From the NCBI GenBank assembly GCA_024278565.1, contig JAJRSY010000118.1:1-20118 (forward strand): 20,118 nucleotides of DNA. Direction: 5' to 3'. A model generated the notes under the pieces. It was not told the DNA's origin. It saw only the letters and a list, made by a program, of their open reading frames with translations, and did no database searches. Source of the stretch: Bacteroidota bacterium (GTDB taxonomy: Bacteria > Bacteroidota > Bacteroidia > Flavobacteriales > Flavobacteriaceae). Each line of letters begins with the position of its first letter. Position 1 is the first letter of the stretch. Of the stretch, positions 13,196 to 20,118 are shown in pieces. The position numbers were made by a program, and so were the translations under genes.

Positions 13196-14563
13196 TCAAT
13201 CCTTGAGTTCAATAATTTTCATTTTAGTATTCTTCCGCAAATGTGATTCAATAATATAAATGCTATTTACCGTACTTTTCATTGGGGTGATAATCGATTC
13301 TAAGATATGCATATTATTTAGTTGATGGTTTAGGTCATAATAGCCCAGACCTTTAAAAACCCCATTTTTAATCAAAATTACAGAGTATTCACCTATTTCA
13401 CGCCCTTTACCTGAAATAATGATACTTTTTGAGCTTAGCGAATATTTTGAAATGCTATCTTTTGCTCTTTGGTTGTAATCAATTACGGCTTCTTTACCGA
13501 TACATGCTCCCGCGCAATTACCATCATTGAACTTTGAACAGTTTTGTCTTGCTTGTGACAGGCCGTTTAGTTTATCACACAGCTTAAACTCAAGATTTAT
13601 TTTATGTAGAAAGCTGTTGGCGGTTTGAAAAGATTCAAAGTCGGTGACCTTGCTTTCGCTACCATTGGCAATACTCGGTTTTAACGTAATGTAACCCTCT
13701 GTATTGACAGCTTGGTAAACGGCATGTGAGAATGTTGTTTTTTTTTGACTCGTATTGTATTTTGGTTTATTGTGTTTTAGTTCTTCGTTCAATTTCAATA
13801 AGGCCACCAGTTCATTGCCGGTTTTCTCAAAGGTGACTTTCTTTGTTTCTTTCTGTAGTTTTCTTGCTTGATTGCCCCTTTTGATAAAGAGTTGGTTGAC
13901 CTTCTTTTTTAGGTTAGTGCTGGTTCCCATAAAAATGATGTCTCCATCTTTATTATGAAAATAGAACACCCCTGTTTCAGTGGGCAATTGGTCTATAATG
14001 CTCAATTGGGTGGGTGACAGCTCACCTAAGGTCTCGGCTTTCACCACGCTTTTGATTATGGTCTTGTCAAGGTCTTTTGACAATAAGATCTTGAACAATT
14101 TCAACGTTGCCAAGGCATCTCCGTTTGCCCTGTGGCGATCAGTGACGGGTATGCCCAGTGACCGTACGAGCTTGCCCAGGCTATACGATTCAAGACCTGG
14201 TAATAATTTTTGTGACAGTTCTACGGTACACAGGGTCTTGCGCTCAAAATTATACCCCAACCTGTTGAACTCGGTCCGTAGAATACGGTAATCGAACTGG
14301 GCATTGTGGGCAATGAGGACGCTACCTTCGGTGATTTCGACAATGCGTTTGGCAACCTCATGAAATTTGGGGGCGGTACGTAGCATCTTGTTGTTGATCC
14401 CCGTAAGGTTTACCACAAAGGGCTGTATTTCTTTTTCAGGGTTTACCAAAGAAATGAACTTGTCAACAACCTTATGGCCATTGAACTTATGGATTGCGAT
14501 CTCGGTGATGCCTTCTTCATTGTATTTTCCTCCAGTGGTCTCAATATCCAATATGGTGTACAT
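13196..14563 (-). CDS. DEDDh exonuclease fused to a degenerate UvrC/Cho-like GIY-YIG region
   Basis: A 455-residue two-part protein. Residues 1-160 form a DnaQ/epsilon-type 3'-5' exonuclease with all acidic residues: Asp6 and Glu8 in LDIETTG, Asp91 in HNAQFD, His144 and Asp149 in HRANGDA. Residues 195-270 resemble the GIY-YIG domain of UvrC and Cho, but the motifs are altered: GVF in place of GIY/GVY, FMG in place of YIG, Lys where Arg is usual (NLKKKV), and Leu where the catalytic Glu is expected in VALLKLNEEL. A UvrC-like cysteine cluster follows (Cys329, 342, 350, 354). The C-terminal 100 residues are unassigned. The exonuclease should be active; the second domain probably binds DNA without cutting. 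Likely role: DNA repair or trimming, inferred from domains. It heads a unit with the channel and miaA. Confidence 0.9.
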   Translation of the reverse strand: MYTILDIETTGGKYNEEGITEIAIHKFNGHKVVDKFISLVNPEKEIQPFVVNLTGINNKMLRTAPKFHEVAKRIVEITEGSVLIAHNAQFDYRILRTEFNRLGYNFERKTLCTVELSQKLLPGLESYSLGKLVRSLGIPVTDRHRANGDALATLKLFKILLSKDLDKTIIKSVVKAETLGELSPTQLSIIDQLPTETGVFYFHNKDGDIIFMGTSTNLKKKVNQLFIKRGNQARKLQKETKKVTFEKTGNELVALLKLNEELKHNKPKYNTSQKKTTFSHAVYQAVNTEGYITLKPSIANGSESKVTDFESFQTANSFLHKINLEFKLCDKLNGLSQARQNCSKFNDGNCAGACIGKEAVIDYNQRAKDSISKYSLSSKSIIISGKGREIGEYSVILIKNGVFKGLGYYDLNHQLNNMHILESIITPMKSTVNSIYIIESHLRKNTKMKIIELKD

Positions 14564-14613
14564 GCGGGGTGTTCAGGTCTAGGTTGTTAATTTGTAAATG
14601 GGTGTTTTAGTCG

Positions 14614-14621
14614 TAAAGATA
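14614..14621 (-). promoter_or_regulatory. Candidate -7 promoter box for the exonuclease-channel-miaA unit
   Basis: Read on the minus strand this is TATCTTTA, the same octamer found before recN and fabI. It lies 51 bp upstream of the exonuclease ATG within the gap to yggS. No convincing -33 TTG is seen at the usual distance, so the call is weaker than those two. Confidence 0.35.
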
Positions 14622-14652
14622 CATATTTGCCTTGTTCCTGTACGTCTTTGGT

Positions 14653-15309
14653 TTAGGTTTGTCGAGTTCCGAAGATACTGCTTCCTATACGCACCATGGT
14701 ACTACCTTCTTCAATGGCGATTTGAAAATCACCACTCATGCCCATCGATAGAACAGAAATGCCCTCCAACTCTTTTTGAAGGGTTTCGAAGTTCGTTTGC
14801 AGCTGCTTGAACTCTCTACAGATTTGTTCTTGGTCTTCTGTGAAAGTGGCCATTCCCATTAACCCGACAATAGTTATATTATTAAGTGCAACAAACTCTT
14901 TTGAGCGGACTATTTCTTTCAACTCGGTTTCGCTCAAACCGAATTTGGTATCCTCTTCCGCAATGTGAATTTGTAGAAGGCACGGAATCTTACGGTCGTT
15001 TTTTTTCGCCTGTTTGTCAATCTCTTTCAATAATCTAAAGCTATCTACCCCGTGGATCATTGCAACAAATTCAGCCATATATTTGACCTTATTGCGTTGT
15101 ACATGCCCGATCATATGCCATTCAATGTCCTTTGGCATTACTTCCCATTTTTGAACCATTTCTTGAACCTTGTTCTCGCCGAAAATGCGTTGACCGGCAT
15201 TGTAGGCTTCTTGAATAGCTGTGACGGGCTTGGTTTTTGACACAGCGACCAAGGTCACCTGTTCGGGCAGTGATTGTTGTATCGACCGTAAATGTTCTTT
15301 TATTGACAT
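14653..15309 (-). CDS. yggS: YggS/PLPHP-family pyridoxal phosphate homeostasis protein
   Basis: A 218-residue single-domain PLP-binding protein of the alanine-racemase N-terminal fold that helps control free PLP and amino-acid balance; it has no known enzymatic reaction. The PLP lysine is Lys25 in LVAVSKTKP. Other family motifs are FGENKVQE (43-50), WHMIGHVQRNKVK (64-76), HGVDS, the FGLSETE loop, and the phosphate-binding MGMSGDFQIAIEEGSTMVRIGSSIFG near the C terminus. ATG 15309 is the start. It is flanked by 47 bp from DUF1015 upstream and 89 bp from the exonuclease downstream, so it may share the DUF1015 transcript. Confidence 0.95.
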   Translation of the reverse strand: MSIKEHLRSIQQSLPEQVTLVAVSKTKPVTAIQEAYNAGQRIFGENKVQEMVQKWEVMPKDIEWHMIGHVQRNKVKYMAEFVAMIHGVDSFRLLKEIDKQAKKNDRKIPCLLQIHIAEEDTKFGLSETELKEIVRSKEFVALNNITIVGLMGMATFTEDQEQICREFKQLQTNFETLQKELEGISVLSMGMSGDFQIAIEEGSTMVRIGSSIFGTRQT

Positions 15310-15356
15310 TGATTTGAAATAGTTTTATTTTTTCCTAAACTCCTAACCCCCTAAAC

Positions 15357-16592
15357 TCATAGCTCATAAATCGCCAGCCCACTTCTAAGTTTCGGTTCGA
15401 TGTAAGTGCTTTTTGGTGGCATTACAAGACCCGCATCGGCAATGGCCTTTATTTCGGCCATGGTTATCGGTACAAGGCCAAACCCTATCGTAAATTTTCG
15501 ATTATCAATTTGATCCTTCATTTTAATAAGGTTGTGTTTTCCATAACCATATTGTATGCGCTTGTCTTTACGTAGGTCATGAATGCCCAAAATAGGTTCC
15601 AAAACAGTTTTAAAGAGAATCTGTGTATCCAACTCGCTCAATGCATCGGTAAAGGGGTATGCCTTTTTTCTGAGGTGCAATGCATAGAAATTTCCATCAA
15701 GGTACATGCTGAATTGGTGTTTTTTAGTGGGTTTATAGGGTTTGCCACCTTGATCCTCTATCGAATAGTATTCGCTTAGTCGAGTTAAAAAATCTTCTTT
15801 TGTCAAGCCGTTCAGGTCCCTTACCATGCGGTTGAACTCGAAAATCTTTATTTCTGATTCAGGAATCAAATAACTCATGAAACTATTATACGCCTCAAGC
15901 CCCGTATGGTTGGGGTTGTTTTTCTTTGCATATTCGCCCAATAGGTTTGACGAGGCACTTCTATGGTGACCATCCGCGATGTACAATGAATCAATTTTAT
16001 TGAATGCCGACTGTAGGGCATTGATTATTTTGGGTTCTGAAATGACCCAGAGCCGGTGTGTGGTTTTGTCGGTGGTGGCAAATAGATATTCAGGAACCTG
16101 TTCGATTTCTTTTTTTATAATGCAGGCAATGGCGTCGTTATCAGCATAGGTCATCAGTACGGGCTCTGCATTGAATTTTACGGCCTCTAAATAATCAGCG
16201 AAAAGTTGCTCACGACGCTGAATGGTACTTTCGTGTTTTTTGATACGATCCTTCTGGTAATCTATGATGCTGGTCGTACAAAATAGCCCCGTAAAGGTAT
16301 GGCCGTCTTTTTGTACTTGATACAAATAGAACGCATCTTTGGTATCTTTTTGTAGGACATTGTTCTCTAGAAATTCTAAATATCGGTTATGTACCAACTT
16401 GAACCGTTCCTTGCTTGTGATTTTTATAGCATTTTTGTAACCGGGATTTATTATCTGCAAAAAAGAAAACGGATTGTAGGCCAAAACAGCGTTCAGCTCT
16501 TTTCTCGAATATTCATGGTACGAACGTGATGTTACAAAAGAGACCTTGTCTTTTACAGGTCTGATCGCTTTGAACGGTTTTATCAATGACAT
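15357..16592 (-). CDS. DUF1015 family protein
   Basis: A 411-residue soluble protein of the DUF1015 (COG4198) family. Characteristic motifs are the N-terminal FKAIRPVKDKVSFVTSRSYHEYS, PFSFLQIINPGYK (41-53), RIKKHESTIQRRE (His120, Glu121) and LYIADGHHRSASS (Asp207 to Arg211). In my recollection the family often lies beside serA/serC in Bacteroidetes, and a link to free-serine phosphorylation has been suggested; neither gene is present here, so the serine link cannot be tested from context. Its ATG (16590-16592) abuts the stop of the 3-hydroxybutyryl-CoA dehydrogenase (16593-16595) with no gap, so the two are translated together. Family: confident; function: not established. Confidence 0.88.
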   Translation of the reverse strand: MSLIKPFKAIRPVKDKVSFVTSRSYHEYSRKELNAVLAYNPFSFLQIINPGYKNAIKITSKERFKLVHNRYLEFLENNVLQKDTKDAFYLYQVQKDGHTFTGLFCTTSIIDYQKDRIKKHESTIQRREQLFADYLEAVKFNAEPVLMTYADNDAIACIIKKEIEQVPEYLFATTDKTTHRLWVISEPKIINALQSAFNKIDSLYIADGHHRSASSNLLGEYAKKNNPNHTGLEAYNSFMSYLIPESEIKIFEFNRMVRDLNGLTKEDFLTRLSEYYSIEDQGGKPYKPTKKHQFSMYLDGNFYALHLRKKAYPFTDALSELDTQILFKTVLEPILGIHDLRKDKRIQYGYGKHNLIKMKDQIDNRKFTIGFGLVPITMAEIKAIADAGLVMPPKSTYIEPKLRSGLAIYEL

Positions 16593-17480
16593 TTAACTAA
16601 ATTGTTTGGATACGGTTTCTGATTTTTTGGAAGCTGAATAATCATAAAATCCTTCTCCTGATTTCACTCCCAGTTTTTTGGCGGTGACCATGTTGACAAG
16701 TAGGGGGCAGGGAGCGTATTTTGGATTTTTGAATCCGTTGTGCATTACATTTAGAATGGAAAGGCAGACATCCAACCCTATAAAATCCGCCAATTGCAGG
16801 GGCCCCATGGGGTGCGCCATACCCAATTTCATAACCGTGTCTATTTCTTGAACCCCAGCCACGCCATTGTATAGTGTTTCAATAGCCTCGTTGATCATGG
16901 GCATAAGAATTCTATTGGCCACAAAACCTGGGTAATCATTTACCTCGGTAGGGGTTTTGCCCAGTTTTCGAGAAAGGGCCATTATAGTTTGGGTTGTTTC
17001 GTCTGAGGTATCGTAGCCCCTAATAATCTCTACCAGCTGCATGATGGGTACAGGGTTCATAAAATGCATACCTATTACCTGCTCAGGTCTCTTTGTGACC
17101 GCTGCAATTTGGGTGATTGAAATTGATGAGGTATTGGTGGCCAACAACGTATTGGCAGGGCAGGCCTCGTCAAGCGCTTTGAAAATATTCAATTTAAGAT
17201 CAAGATTTTCGGTAGCCGCCTCAACAACCAGGTCAACTTCTAAAACCCCCTTGGTCAAGTCGGTGTAGGTGGTAATGTTTTTAAGGGTTTCTGTCTTATC
17301 GTTCTCTGAAATTTTTTCTTTGACAATCAAACGATCCAGATTTTTAGCTATTGTTGCCATGCCCTTATCTAAAGCAGATTGTGAAATATCGATGAGATTT
17401 GTTTTAAATCCGTTTTGGGCAAAGGTATGGGCGATTCCATTTCCCATGGTGCCCGCTCCGATTATTGCTATTTTTTTCAT
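16593..17480 (-). CDS. hbd: 3-hydroxybutyryl-CoA dehydrogenase (HAD family)
   Basis: NAD(P)-dependent oxidation of (S)-3-hydroxyacyl-CoA to 3-oxoacyl-CoA, or the reverse, in fatty-acid, butyrate or phenylacetate-type pathways. Counting from ATG 17480 the protein has 295 residues; an earlier ATG at 17495 (MKLFN) is possible but less like the family. The Rossmann motif GAGTMGNG lies at 8-15. The four catalytic residues are Ser118 (NTSSI), His139 (GMHFMNP), Glu151 and Asn189, with exactly the spacing of the well-studied human enzyme (21, 12 and 38). No thiolase or crotonase is adjacent, so the pathway cannot be named. It is coupled to DUF1015 downstream. Confidence 0.93.
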   Translation of the reverse strand: MKKIAIIGAGTMGNGIAHTFAQNGFKTNLIDISQSALDKGMATIAKNLDRLIVKEKISENDKTETLKNITTYTDLTKGVLEVDLVVEAATENLDLKLNIFKALDEACPANTLLATNTSSISITQIAAVTKRPEQVIGMHFMNPVPIMQLVEIIRGYDTSDETTQTIMALSRKLGKTPTEVNDYPGFVANRILMPMINEAIETLYNGVAGVQEIDTVMKLGMAHPMGPLQLADFIGLDVCLSILNVMHNGFKNPKYAPCPLLVNMVTAKKLGVKSGEGFYDYSASKKSETVSKQFS

Positions 17481-17501
17481 GTTGAAAAGTTTCATGTTGA
17501 C

Positions 17502-17542
17502 CTGCCCGACTTCGTCATTCCCGTCCGTACCGGCACGGGCAG
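17502..17542. repeat. GC-rich imperfect palindrome upstream of hbd
   Basis: CTGCCCG at 17502-17508 and CGGGCAG at 17536-17542 are inverted arms, with an inner CGTCCGTACCGGCACGGG that can pair partly as well. It resembles the CCTGCC/GGCAGG elements but is more diverged. The following 17560-17620 stretch has repeated GTTTAG/CTAAAC words and no gene. Confidence 0.45.
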
Positions 17543-17643
17543 ACCAGGCGGGAAAGTTTAGAAGTTGGTAGTTTAGATGTTCATGGGTTGGTTTCCTAAA
17601 CTAAACCCCTAAACCCGTTTTATGTATACCTTTTTTACTGCTA

Positions 17644-18609
17644 TTACTTATCAAAAGATTCAATTATCTGTAAGGCCACTTTTAGTGCTTTTGCCCCTTG
17701 TTTTAATGTTACCACAGGCTCGGTATCATTTAGTATGGCACCGGCAAAGGTTTCCAGTTCATCTGAAATTGCGTTGTTTTCCTCTACATCGGGATTCTCA
17801 AAATAGATTTGTTTTTTTTGACCTTCAGCGTTTTGCAAGATCATATCAAAATCCCCTGGACTCTTCGGTGCAGCTTTCATTTTTACTACTTCGACTTTCT
17901 TTTCGAAGAAATCGACAGAAATATAGGCGTCGCGTTGAAAAAAGCGTGATTTACGCATATTTTTAAGTGAAATTCTACTAGCGGTCAAATTGGCCACACA
18001 ACCGTTTTCAAATTCTATTCGGGCATTTGCAATATCGGGTGAGTTGCTGATGACCGAAATACCACTTGCGTTTATCTGCTTCACCTCTGAATCGACCACA
18101 CTTAAAATAGCATCGATATCATGGATCATCAGATCGAGCACCACAGGAACATCGGTGCCACGGGGGTTGAATTCAGCCAACCGATGTGTTTCAATGAACA
18201 TGGGGTTTTGTATGCTGTCTTTAACCGCAATAAAAGCAGGGTTGAATCGCTCTACATGGCCCACTTGACCTTTTACACCGTATTTTTTTTCTAGTGAAAT
18301 AAGTTCTTCCGCCTCTGCCAAGGTGTTGGTTATGGGCTTTTCAATAAAAACATGACGGCCTTTTTCCATGGCTTTTTTGGCGCAGTCAAAATGGGAAAGG
18401 GTAGGGGTGATGATATCTACAACATCGACCGCATCGATAAGGGTGTTTATGTTCTCGAAACACGAATATCCAAACTCTGCCGCAACCTTTGTACTATTGA
18501 TGGCATCGGGATCATAGAAACCGACCAATTCGTATTTGTCCGATTCATTCAGCAGGCGTAGATGGATCTTTCCTAAATGGCCCGCCCCTAAAACACCGAC
18601 TTTGAGCAT
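17644..18609 (-). CDS. Gfo/Idh/MocA-family oxidoreductase
   Basis: A 321-residue NAD(P)-dependent sugar or inositol-type dehydrogenase. The frame is open to 18684, but MLKVGVLGAGHLGKIH at ATG 18609 is the conserved N terminus; the upstream 25 residues are untypical. The Rossmann motif GAGHLG is at 8-13, the family EKP motif at 90-92 (FIEKPI), and the active-site region LDLMIHDID at 158-166 has Asp159, His163 and Asp164. The phrase GQVGHVERFNP (114-124) resembles enzymes annotated as UDP-GlcNAc 3-dehydrogenase (GnnA), so a role in modified lipid A or other surface sugars is possible, but no partner aminotransferase is next to it. The stop is about 160 bp before the hbd start. Confidence 0.9.
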   Translation of the reverse strand: MLKVGVLGAGHLGKIHLRLLNESDKYELVGFYDPDAINSTKVAAEFGYSCFENINTLIDAVDVVDIITPTLSHFDCAKKAMEKGRHVFIEKPITNTLAEAEELISLEKKYGVKGQVGHVERFNPAFIAVKDSIQNPMFIETHRLAEFNPRGTDVPVVLDLMIHDIDAILSVVDSEVKQINASGISVISNSPDIANARIEFENGCVANLTASRISLKNMRKSRFFQRDAYISVDFFEKKVEVVKMKAAPKSPGDFDMILQNAEGQKKQIYFENPDVEENNAISDELETFAGAILNDTEPVVTLKQGAKALKVALQIIESFDK

Positions 18610-18626
18610 ACAACTTATTTTTTGTT

Positions 18627-18634
18627 CAAAAATA
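18627..18634 (-). promoter_or_regulatory. Candidate -7 box for the Gfo/Idh/MocA gene
   Basis: Minus-strand TATTTTTG at 18634-18627 is an exact match to TAnnTTTG, located 18 bp before the ATG at 18609. No convincing -33 element is seen. In an AT-rich spacer this can arise by chance. Confidence 0.25.
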
Positions 18635-18698
18635 AACATTGTTGTCCGATAAAAAGACATAAGACCGCTTCGTTGTAAGAGCAAAGAACAAAGACTTG

Positions 18699-18721
18699 AC
18701 CTGCCTGCCGGACAGGCAGGT
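18699..18721. repeat. GC-rich palindrome (CCTGCCTGCC family)
   Basis: ACCTGCCTG at 18699-18707 and CAGGCAGGT at 18713-18721 form a perfect 9-bp stem with a CCGGA loop. It lies in the spacer between the divergent Gfo/Idh gene and pcm. Confidence 0.7.
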
Positions 18722-18810
18722 TGTAACTAGCTGATAAACATCCTTTTAATGAATGACTGTTTTGACAAAAAAATAAAAATTTAAAAAGTAAGGTATGTCT
18801 TTATAAAAAA

Positions 18811-18883
18811 TGTCCGATTGACTATTATATATAGGTTTTGAGCATTTGTACAAACCTGCCGGCAGACCGATTTTAATCGGACA
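18811..18883. repeat. 73-bp palindromic element with TGTCCGATT terminal inverted repeats
   Basis: TGTCCGATT at 18811-18819 is exactly inverted as AATCGGACA at 18875-18883. Inside lie AGGTTT/AAACCT arms (18833-18838 and 18852-18857), the palindrome CTGCCGGCAG (18856-18865), and CCGATT-TT-AATCGG at the right end. Another TGTCCGAT lies outside at 18643-18650. No clear target duplication is seen. The remaining spacer 18610-18987 contains no gene. Confidence 0.6.
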
Positions 18884-18964
18884 ACAGTAAGAAATAAACA
18901 TAGTTTGGGAGATTAGGGGTTCTCGATGGCGAAACTAAGAGAAATTTGTTTTTGAATTTACCAC

Positions 18965-18995
18965 TTGTAAATTGAAATTATACGCTCTAACTTTA
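18965..18995 (+). promoter_or_regulatory. Candidate promoter for pcm
   Basis: TTG at 18965-18967, 20 bp, then TAACTTTA at 18988-18995, matching the box type used before recN and fabI. Transcription from about 19002 would give a leader of only some 11 nt before the TTG start at 19013. Confidence 0.45.
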
Positions 18996-19012
18996 CAGTC
19001 AAAACCAAACCT

Positions 19013-19654
19013 TTGAAAGATACCCTGAAACATAGCGGAATGCGAAATAAGCTGGCAAATGTGCTTATTGACAAGGGTATTGTAGACAATAAAGTTCTAG
19101 ACGCTGTTCGTGCCATACCAAGGCATTTGTTTATGGACAGTGGTTTTGAGGGGCATGCCTATCAAGACAAGGCTTTTCCGATCGGTGCGGATCAGACCAT
19201 ATCACAACCCTATACCGTCGCTTTTCAAACACAGCTTTTAGAACTGAAGCCCAATTACAAGATACTTGAAATCGGTACCGGTAGTGGGTATCAAACGGCG
19301 GTACTTTTGCATCTAAAAGCAAGGGTGTATACCATAGAACGACAATTGCAACTGTTTAAAAAAACGAGCATCTTTTTTAAAAAAATGAGCTATCGACCTA
19401 AAAAAGTAATTTTTGGAGATGGTTATAAGGGTTTGCCCGAAGAGGCGCCCTTTGATGGTATTGTCGTTACCGCAGGATCTCCTGAAGTACCCAAGGCTCT
19501 TATGTCACAATTGAAGGTGGGTGGTCGATTGGTGATACCCGTGGGGGTTAACGAGCAGGTGATGGCCCTTTACACACGAAAAACGGCAACTGAATTTGAG
19601 AAAAAAGAATACGGATCTTTTCGTTTTGTGCCACTTTTGGCGAATAAGAATTAG
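19013..19654 (+). CDS. pcm: Protein-L-isoaspartate O-methyltransferase
   Basis: SAM-dependent methyltransferase that methylates L-isoaspartyl residues in aged proteins so they can return to normal aspartyl form. The protein has 213 residues, the usual length, counting from TTG 19013; the next ATG (MRNKL, residue 10) would also leave the conserved parts intact. Family motifs: AVRAIPRHLFM (31-41), the substrate-binding and catalytic-site stretch DQTISQPYTVAFQ (60-72, Ser64), the SAM-binding motif ILEIGTGSGYQTAVL (84-98), IFGDGYKGLPEEAPFDGIVVTAG and LKVGGRLVIPVG. Its stop is 3 bp from the smpB stop on the other strand, with no room for a terminator, so converging transcription may interfere. Confidence 0.95.
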   Translation: MKDTLKHSGMRNKLANVLIDKGIVDNKVLDAVRAIPRHLFMDSGFEGHAYQDKAFPIGADQTISQPYTVAFQTQLLELKPNYKILEIGTGSGYQTAVLLHLKARVYTIERQLQLFKKTSIFFKKMSYRPKKVIFGDGYKGLPEEAPFDGIVVTAGSPEVPKALMSQLKVGGRLVIPVGVNEQVMALYTRKTATEFEKKEYGSFRFVPLLANKN

Positions 19655-19657
19655 CTC

Positions 19658-20118
19658 TTAGTTGTTGAACCCTTTTTTGATACGGGCCAAATCTCTTTTA
19701 TTGTCCCTGTCTTTCATCGTTTCCCGCTTATCGTACAGTTTTTTTCCCTTGGCGAGGGCTATGTTTAGTTTTGCCAGCCCGCGATCATTTAAAAATAAGT
19801 TCAGGGGAATAATGGTAAGCCCTGAAGTGTTTACCGCTTTCTGTAACTTTTTAAGTTCGCGTTTGTTCAGCAATAGTTTGCGTTCGGCCTTTGGTTTATG
19901 GTTGTAATGCGAAGCGTGCGAATACTCATCGATTTGCATATTGATGATAAAGAGTTCGCCATGGTCATTGAACTCGCAAAAACTTTCAGAAATAGAGGTC
20001 CTGCCCTCACGGATCGATTTTATTTCGGTTCCGCCCAAAACCAAACCTGCCATATATTTATCGAGTAGCTCATATTCAAAATGGGCTTTTTTGTTTTTGA
20101 TATTGATTTTTTTCTGAA
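19658..20118 (-). CDS. smpB: SsrA-binding protein SmpB, 5' end beyond the window
   Basis: RNA-binding partner of tmRNA in trans-translation, which rescues stalled ribosomes. The frame runs off the right edge: from 20116 it reads QKKINIKNKKAHFEYELLDKY before the internal ATG at 20053, and this matches the conserved SmpB N terminus, so only one or a few codons are probably missing. That makes about 153 residues. The core has GLVLGGTEIKSIREGR and ELFIINMQIDEYSHASHYNH, then RKLLLNKREL and LTIIPLNLF. The basic C-terminal tail KGKKLYDKRETMKDRDNKRDLARI, which enters the mRNA channel, is intact. ATG 20053 is not the true start. Confidence 0.95.
   Translation of the reverse strand, partial: QKKINIKNKKAHFEYELLDKYMAGLVLGGTEIKSIREGRTSISESFCEFNDHGELFIINMQIDEYSHASHYNHKPKAERKLLLNKRELKKLQKAVNTSGLTIIPLNLFLNDRGLAKLNIALAKGKKLYDKRETMKDRDNKRDLARIKKGFNN

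Noticed and set aside
17622..17966. Plus-strand ORF of 114 codons opposite the Gfo/Idh/MocA gene
   Set aside because: It lies antisense to a conserved oxidoreductase and has no motif or credible start context.
18610..18684. 25-residue N-terminal extension of the Gfo/Idh/MocA protein
   Set aside because: The Rossmann fold begins right at ATG 18609; the extension is not hydrophobic enough for a signal and overlaps the likely promoter.
19658..20053. smpB starting at ATG 20053
   Set aside because: Conserved SmpB sequence continues in frame upstream to the window edge, so the gene is cut by the window.

Overview
The window looks like a chromosomal segment of a Bacteroidota member, most probably a marine-type Flavobacteriaceae. 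Support comes from gene content (RprX/RprY-like two-component pair, a YbbR-like protein next to coaE, a flavobacterial-type SmpB), several GTG/TTG starts, no clear Shine-Dalgarno sequences, and candidate promoters whose -7 box reads TATCTTTA or TAACTTTA, near the Bacteroidetes TAnnTTTG consensus. The family assignment is inference; no rRNA or tRNA gene is visible.

Region 1-2623 is an AT-rich accessory block. It holds the C-terminal part of a protein with a permuted papain-like (NlpC/P60- or LRAT-like) domain and signs of frame damage at its 5' end. A small predicted secreted protein overlaps its 3' end, followed by a strong terminator and a secreted M28 metallopeptidase. The first two genes are arranged like a toxin (effector) and immunity pair.

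Region 2654-10654 is mostly plus-strand housekeeping: recN and fabI, each with a promoter-like element; an intergenic stretch of about 430 bp built from direct repeats and GC-rich palindromes; then a probable operon of a membrane glycosyltransferase, a YbbR-like protein, coaE, and a sensor kinase/response regulator pair (rprX/rprY-like). A set of spaced TTAA half-sites lies before the kinase. A bidirectional terminator closes the regulator gene.

Region 10694-18609 is entirely minus strand: a frameshifted gluconokinase, a 131-bp inverted-repeat element, and a compact cluster of miaA, a voltage-gated-type K+ channel with a C-terminal zinc ribbon, and a DEDDh exonuclease fused to a degenerate UvrC/Cho-like GIY-YIG region. 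Upstream of these lie yggS, a DUF1015 gene abutting a 3-hydroxybutyryl-CoA dehydrogenase, and a Gfo/Idh/MocA oxidoreductase.

Region 18610-20118 has an intergenic region with two palindromic elements, then pcm on the plus strand converging on smpB, which runs off the right edge.

The core genes look ordinary. The parts worth a second look are the left-edge effector/immunity-like locus with its frame anomalies, the recurrent promoter box, the several unrelated families of small intergenic inverted repeats, the degenerate GIY-YIG fusion, and the gluconokinase frameshift. I did not find a clearly new multi-gene system; the left-edge locus is the best candidate and is cut by the window edge.
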